Shown here: positions 6,163 to 6,969 of the stretch, in pieces
Layout of the letters: the number at the start of each line of letters is the position of its first letter
Numbering within the stretch: the first letter of the stretch is position 1
Assembly: GCA_946482355.1 (NCBI GenBank)
Contig: CAMLRE010000118.1
Coordinates: 1-6,969 of the forward strand
Source of the DNA: an uncultured Bdellovibrio sp.
GTDB lineage: Bacteria; Bdellovibrionota; Bdellovibrionia; Bdellovibrionales; Bdellovibrionaceae
DNA: 6,969 nt
Reading direction: 5' to 3'
Program-made: the position numbers and the translations under genes
Notes under the pieces: model-generated
The model's database searches: none
Seen by the model: the letters and a program-made list of their open reading frames with translations, nothing else
What the model was told of the DNA's origin: nothing

Positions 6163-6173
6163 ATAGATGCAAG

Positions 6174-6776
6174 ATGTCTCGATTGCAGAAAATATTCATT
6201 AGTGGTTTGGTCGCATTTTTACCTATAGCTTTGTCGATCTATGTGATCAGTGCCGGCATCGGTATCATGGAAAACTTGTTTGGTAATTTTTTACGCCGAC
6301 TTTTACCGGATGGCACTTATATTCCTGGTTTTGGTTTCTTAGCGACTATTGCATTTATTTTATGTTTAGGTTTTTTAGTTGATAACTTTGTAACCGCTAC
6401 TTTCTTTCGTCGTGTGCAAGAAAAACTGCGCGAAGTTCCGCTTATTAAAATCGTCTACTCACCGCTTCGCGATTTAATGAATCTTTTTGCCAAAGGCCAA
6501 GAACAACAAACTATGCAAAAAGTTGTGCTTGTGCATTTTACTAAATCACACTCAGTGCTTGGTTTAGTGACCCGTGAGTCTTTTAATGATTTAGAATTAA
6601 AAATGATTTTACCGGTTGATAAAATCGCAGTTTATATTCCGATGAGTTACGGCCTTGGTGGCTATACAGTTCTGGTTAATAAATCTGATGTTGAAGCTGT
6701 AGATATGCCAATTGAAAAAGCGATGAGCTTAGCTTTAACTGGCTGGATCCAAACAGACACTGAACCCAAAAAATAG
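6174..6776 (+). CDS. DUF502 family inner-membrane protein
   Basis: The 200-residue protein has the usual length and layout of DUF502. It starts with a short basic n-region and two membrane helices (about residues 7-30 and 51-74) separated by a loop containing PDGTYIPGFG. A conserved cytoplasmic-type part follows, with VPLIKIVYSPLRDL (about 88-101), then VYIPMSYGLGGYTVLVNKSD (about 153-172) and a final amphipathic stretch ending in ALTGW. The molecular role of DUF502 in bacteria is not established. The start at 6174 gives the typical N-terminus (MSRLQKIFISGLVAFLPIAL) but has no ribosome binding site; a promoter-like element ends about 12 bp upstream, so leaderless translation is plausible. The gene is divergent from the subtilase. 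The next gene starts 12 bp after its stop, so the two probably form an operon. Confidence 0.9.
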   Translation: MSRLQKIFISGLVAFLPIALSIYVISAGIGIMENLFGNFLRRLLPDGTYIPGFGFLATIAFILCLGFLVDNFVTATFFRRVQEKLREVPLIKIVYSPLRDLMNLFAKGQEQQTMQKVVLVHFTKSHSVLGLVTRESFNDLELKMILPVDKIAVYIPMSYGLGGYTVLVNKSDVEAVDMPIEKAMSLALTGWIQTDTEPKK

Positions 6777-6779
6777 GAA
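6775..6779 (+). promoter_or_regulatory. Ribosome binding site AGGAA overlapping the DUF502 stop
   Basis: AGGAA overlaps the TAG stop (6774-6776) of the DUF502 gene and lies 9 bases before GTG 6789. It supports GTG as the start of the next gene and translational closeness of the pair. Confidence 0.6.
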
Positions 6780-6788
6780 ACGTGTAAC

Positions 6789-6969
6789 GTGAGCACAACA
6801 CAGTCAACGACGCAAAAAGCTTTAGATATTAATTTAGATTTATCGCGCTACGGTTCATTTGCTGAAATCGGCGCTGGTCAAGAAGTTGCCCGCCAATTCT
6901 TTCAGGCTGGCAAAGCTTCGCAAACGATTGCCTTAACGATTTCAGCTTATGATATGACTTTCAGTGATA
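6789..6969 (+). CDS. 5' part of a conserved gene of uncertain function (GTG start, cut by window end)
   Basis: The frame is open from GTG 6789 to the window end, giving 60 residues. After a Ser/Thr/Gln-rich start, the block LDLSRYGSFAEIGAGQEVAR and the run ISAYDMTFSD look strongly conserved. They recall a widespread Gram-negative family with the pattern YG-FAEIGAGQEVAR-FF...AYDM-SD. As I remember, members of that family are inconsistently labelled as TonB-dependent receptors or nicotinate-nucleotide adenylyltransferases. No signal peptide or nucleotidyltransferase motif is visible in this fragment, so neither label can be supported here. A good AGGAA site precedes the GTG, and the gene follows DUF502 by 12 bp, probably in one operon. 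The coding call is firm and the function unknown. Confidence 0.85.
   Translation, partial: MSTTQSTTQKALDINLDLSRYGSFAEIGAGQEVARQFFQAGKASQTIALTISAYDMTFSD

Noticed and set aside
1..6969. CRISPR arrays, tRNA/rRNA genes, insertion sequences, phage genes
   Set aside because: No regularly spaced repeats, RNA gene signatures, transposase frames or flanking terminal repeats were found on reading both strands.

Overview
The window is a densely coded stretch of a Gram-negative genome with moderately low GC (roughly 40-45% by eye). It holds six substantial reading frames, four on the plus strand before and after one long minus-strand gene, plus fragments cut by the window edges. The gene set (an ABCC-like exporter, MgtE, a periplasmic SLT-type muramidase, a subtilase with a C-terminal PilZ domain, a DUF502 membrane protein) and the codon style (TTA-rich leucine, TAA stops) fit a bdellovibrio-type predatory bacterium (Bdellovibrionota), nearer to the lower-GC members. 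That assignment is inferred from gene content and style, not from a marker gene. There are no RNA genes, insertion sequences, CRISPR arrays or phage genes.

Layout. Positions 1-64 carry a hydrophobic reading frame that ends in TAA. Positions 74-1690 continue the same frame as an ABC exporter with transmembrane helices 2-6 and a complete nucleotide-binding domain but no helix 1. The two pieces together look like one exporter gene split by a stop codon. After 45 bp comes mgtE (1736-3124), a Mg2+ channel/transporter with the N domain, two CBS domains and the membrane pore. A 94-bp gap holds a weak terminator-like hairpin and a strong ribosome binding site for an exported lytic-transglycosylase-like protein (3219-4103). 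This gene converges on the minus-strand subtilase (6059-4125); a strong hairpin overlaps the subtilase stop codon and serves as its likely terminator. A 114-bp divergent region (6060-6173) carries back-to-back promoter-like elements and two inverted repeats. It leads rightwards into the DUF502 gene (6174-6776) and, 12 bp later, a GTG-started gene cut by the window end (6789 onward).

The most notable item is the subtilase. It has a signal peptide, an I9 propeptide, a complete Asp174/His232/Ser403 protease, a Gly-rich segment with a single Cys, one transmembrane helix with a basic flank, and then a PilZ domain carrying the RxxxR motif. As drawn, an envelope-facing protease is tethered to a cytoplasmic c-di-GMP-type sensor domain. 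The Gly-rich/Cys/transmembrane/basic part also resembles a C-terminal sorting tail of the GlyGly-CTERM/MYXO-CTERM kind, here internal rather than terminal. Together with the neighbouring muramidase-like gene this suggests envelope remodelling or prey-directed hydrolysis, but that link is inference.
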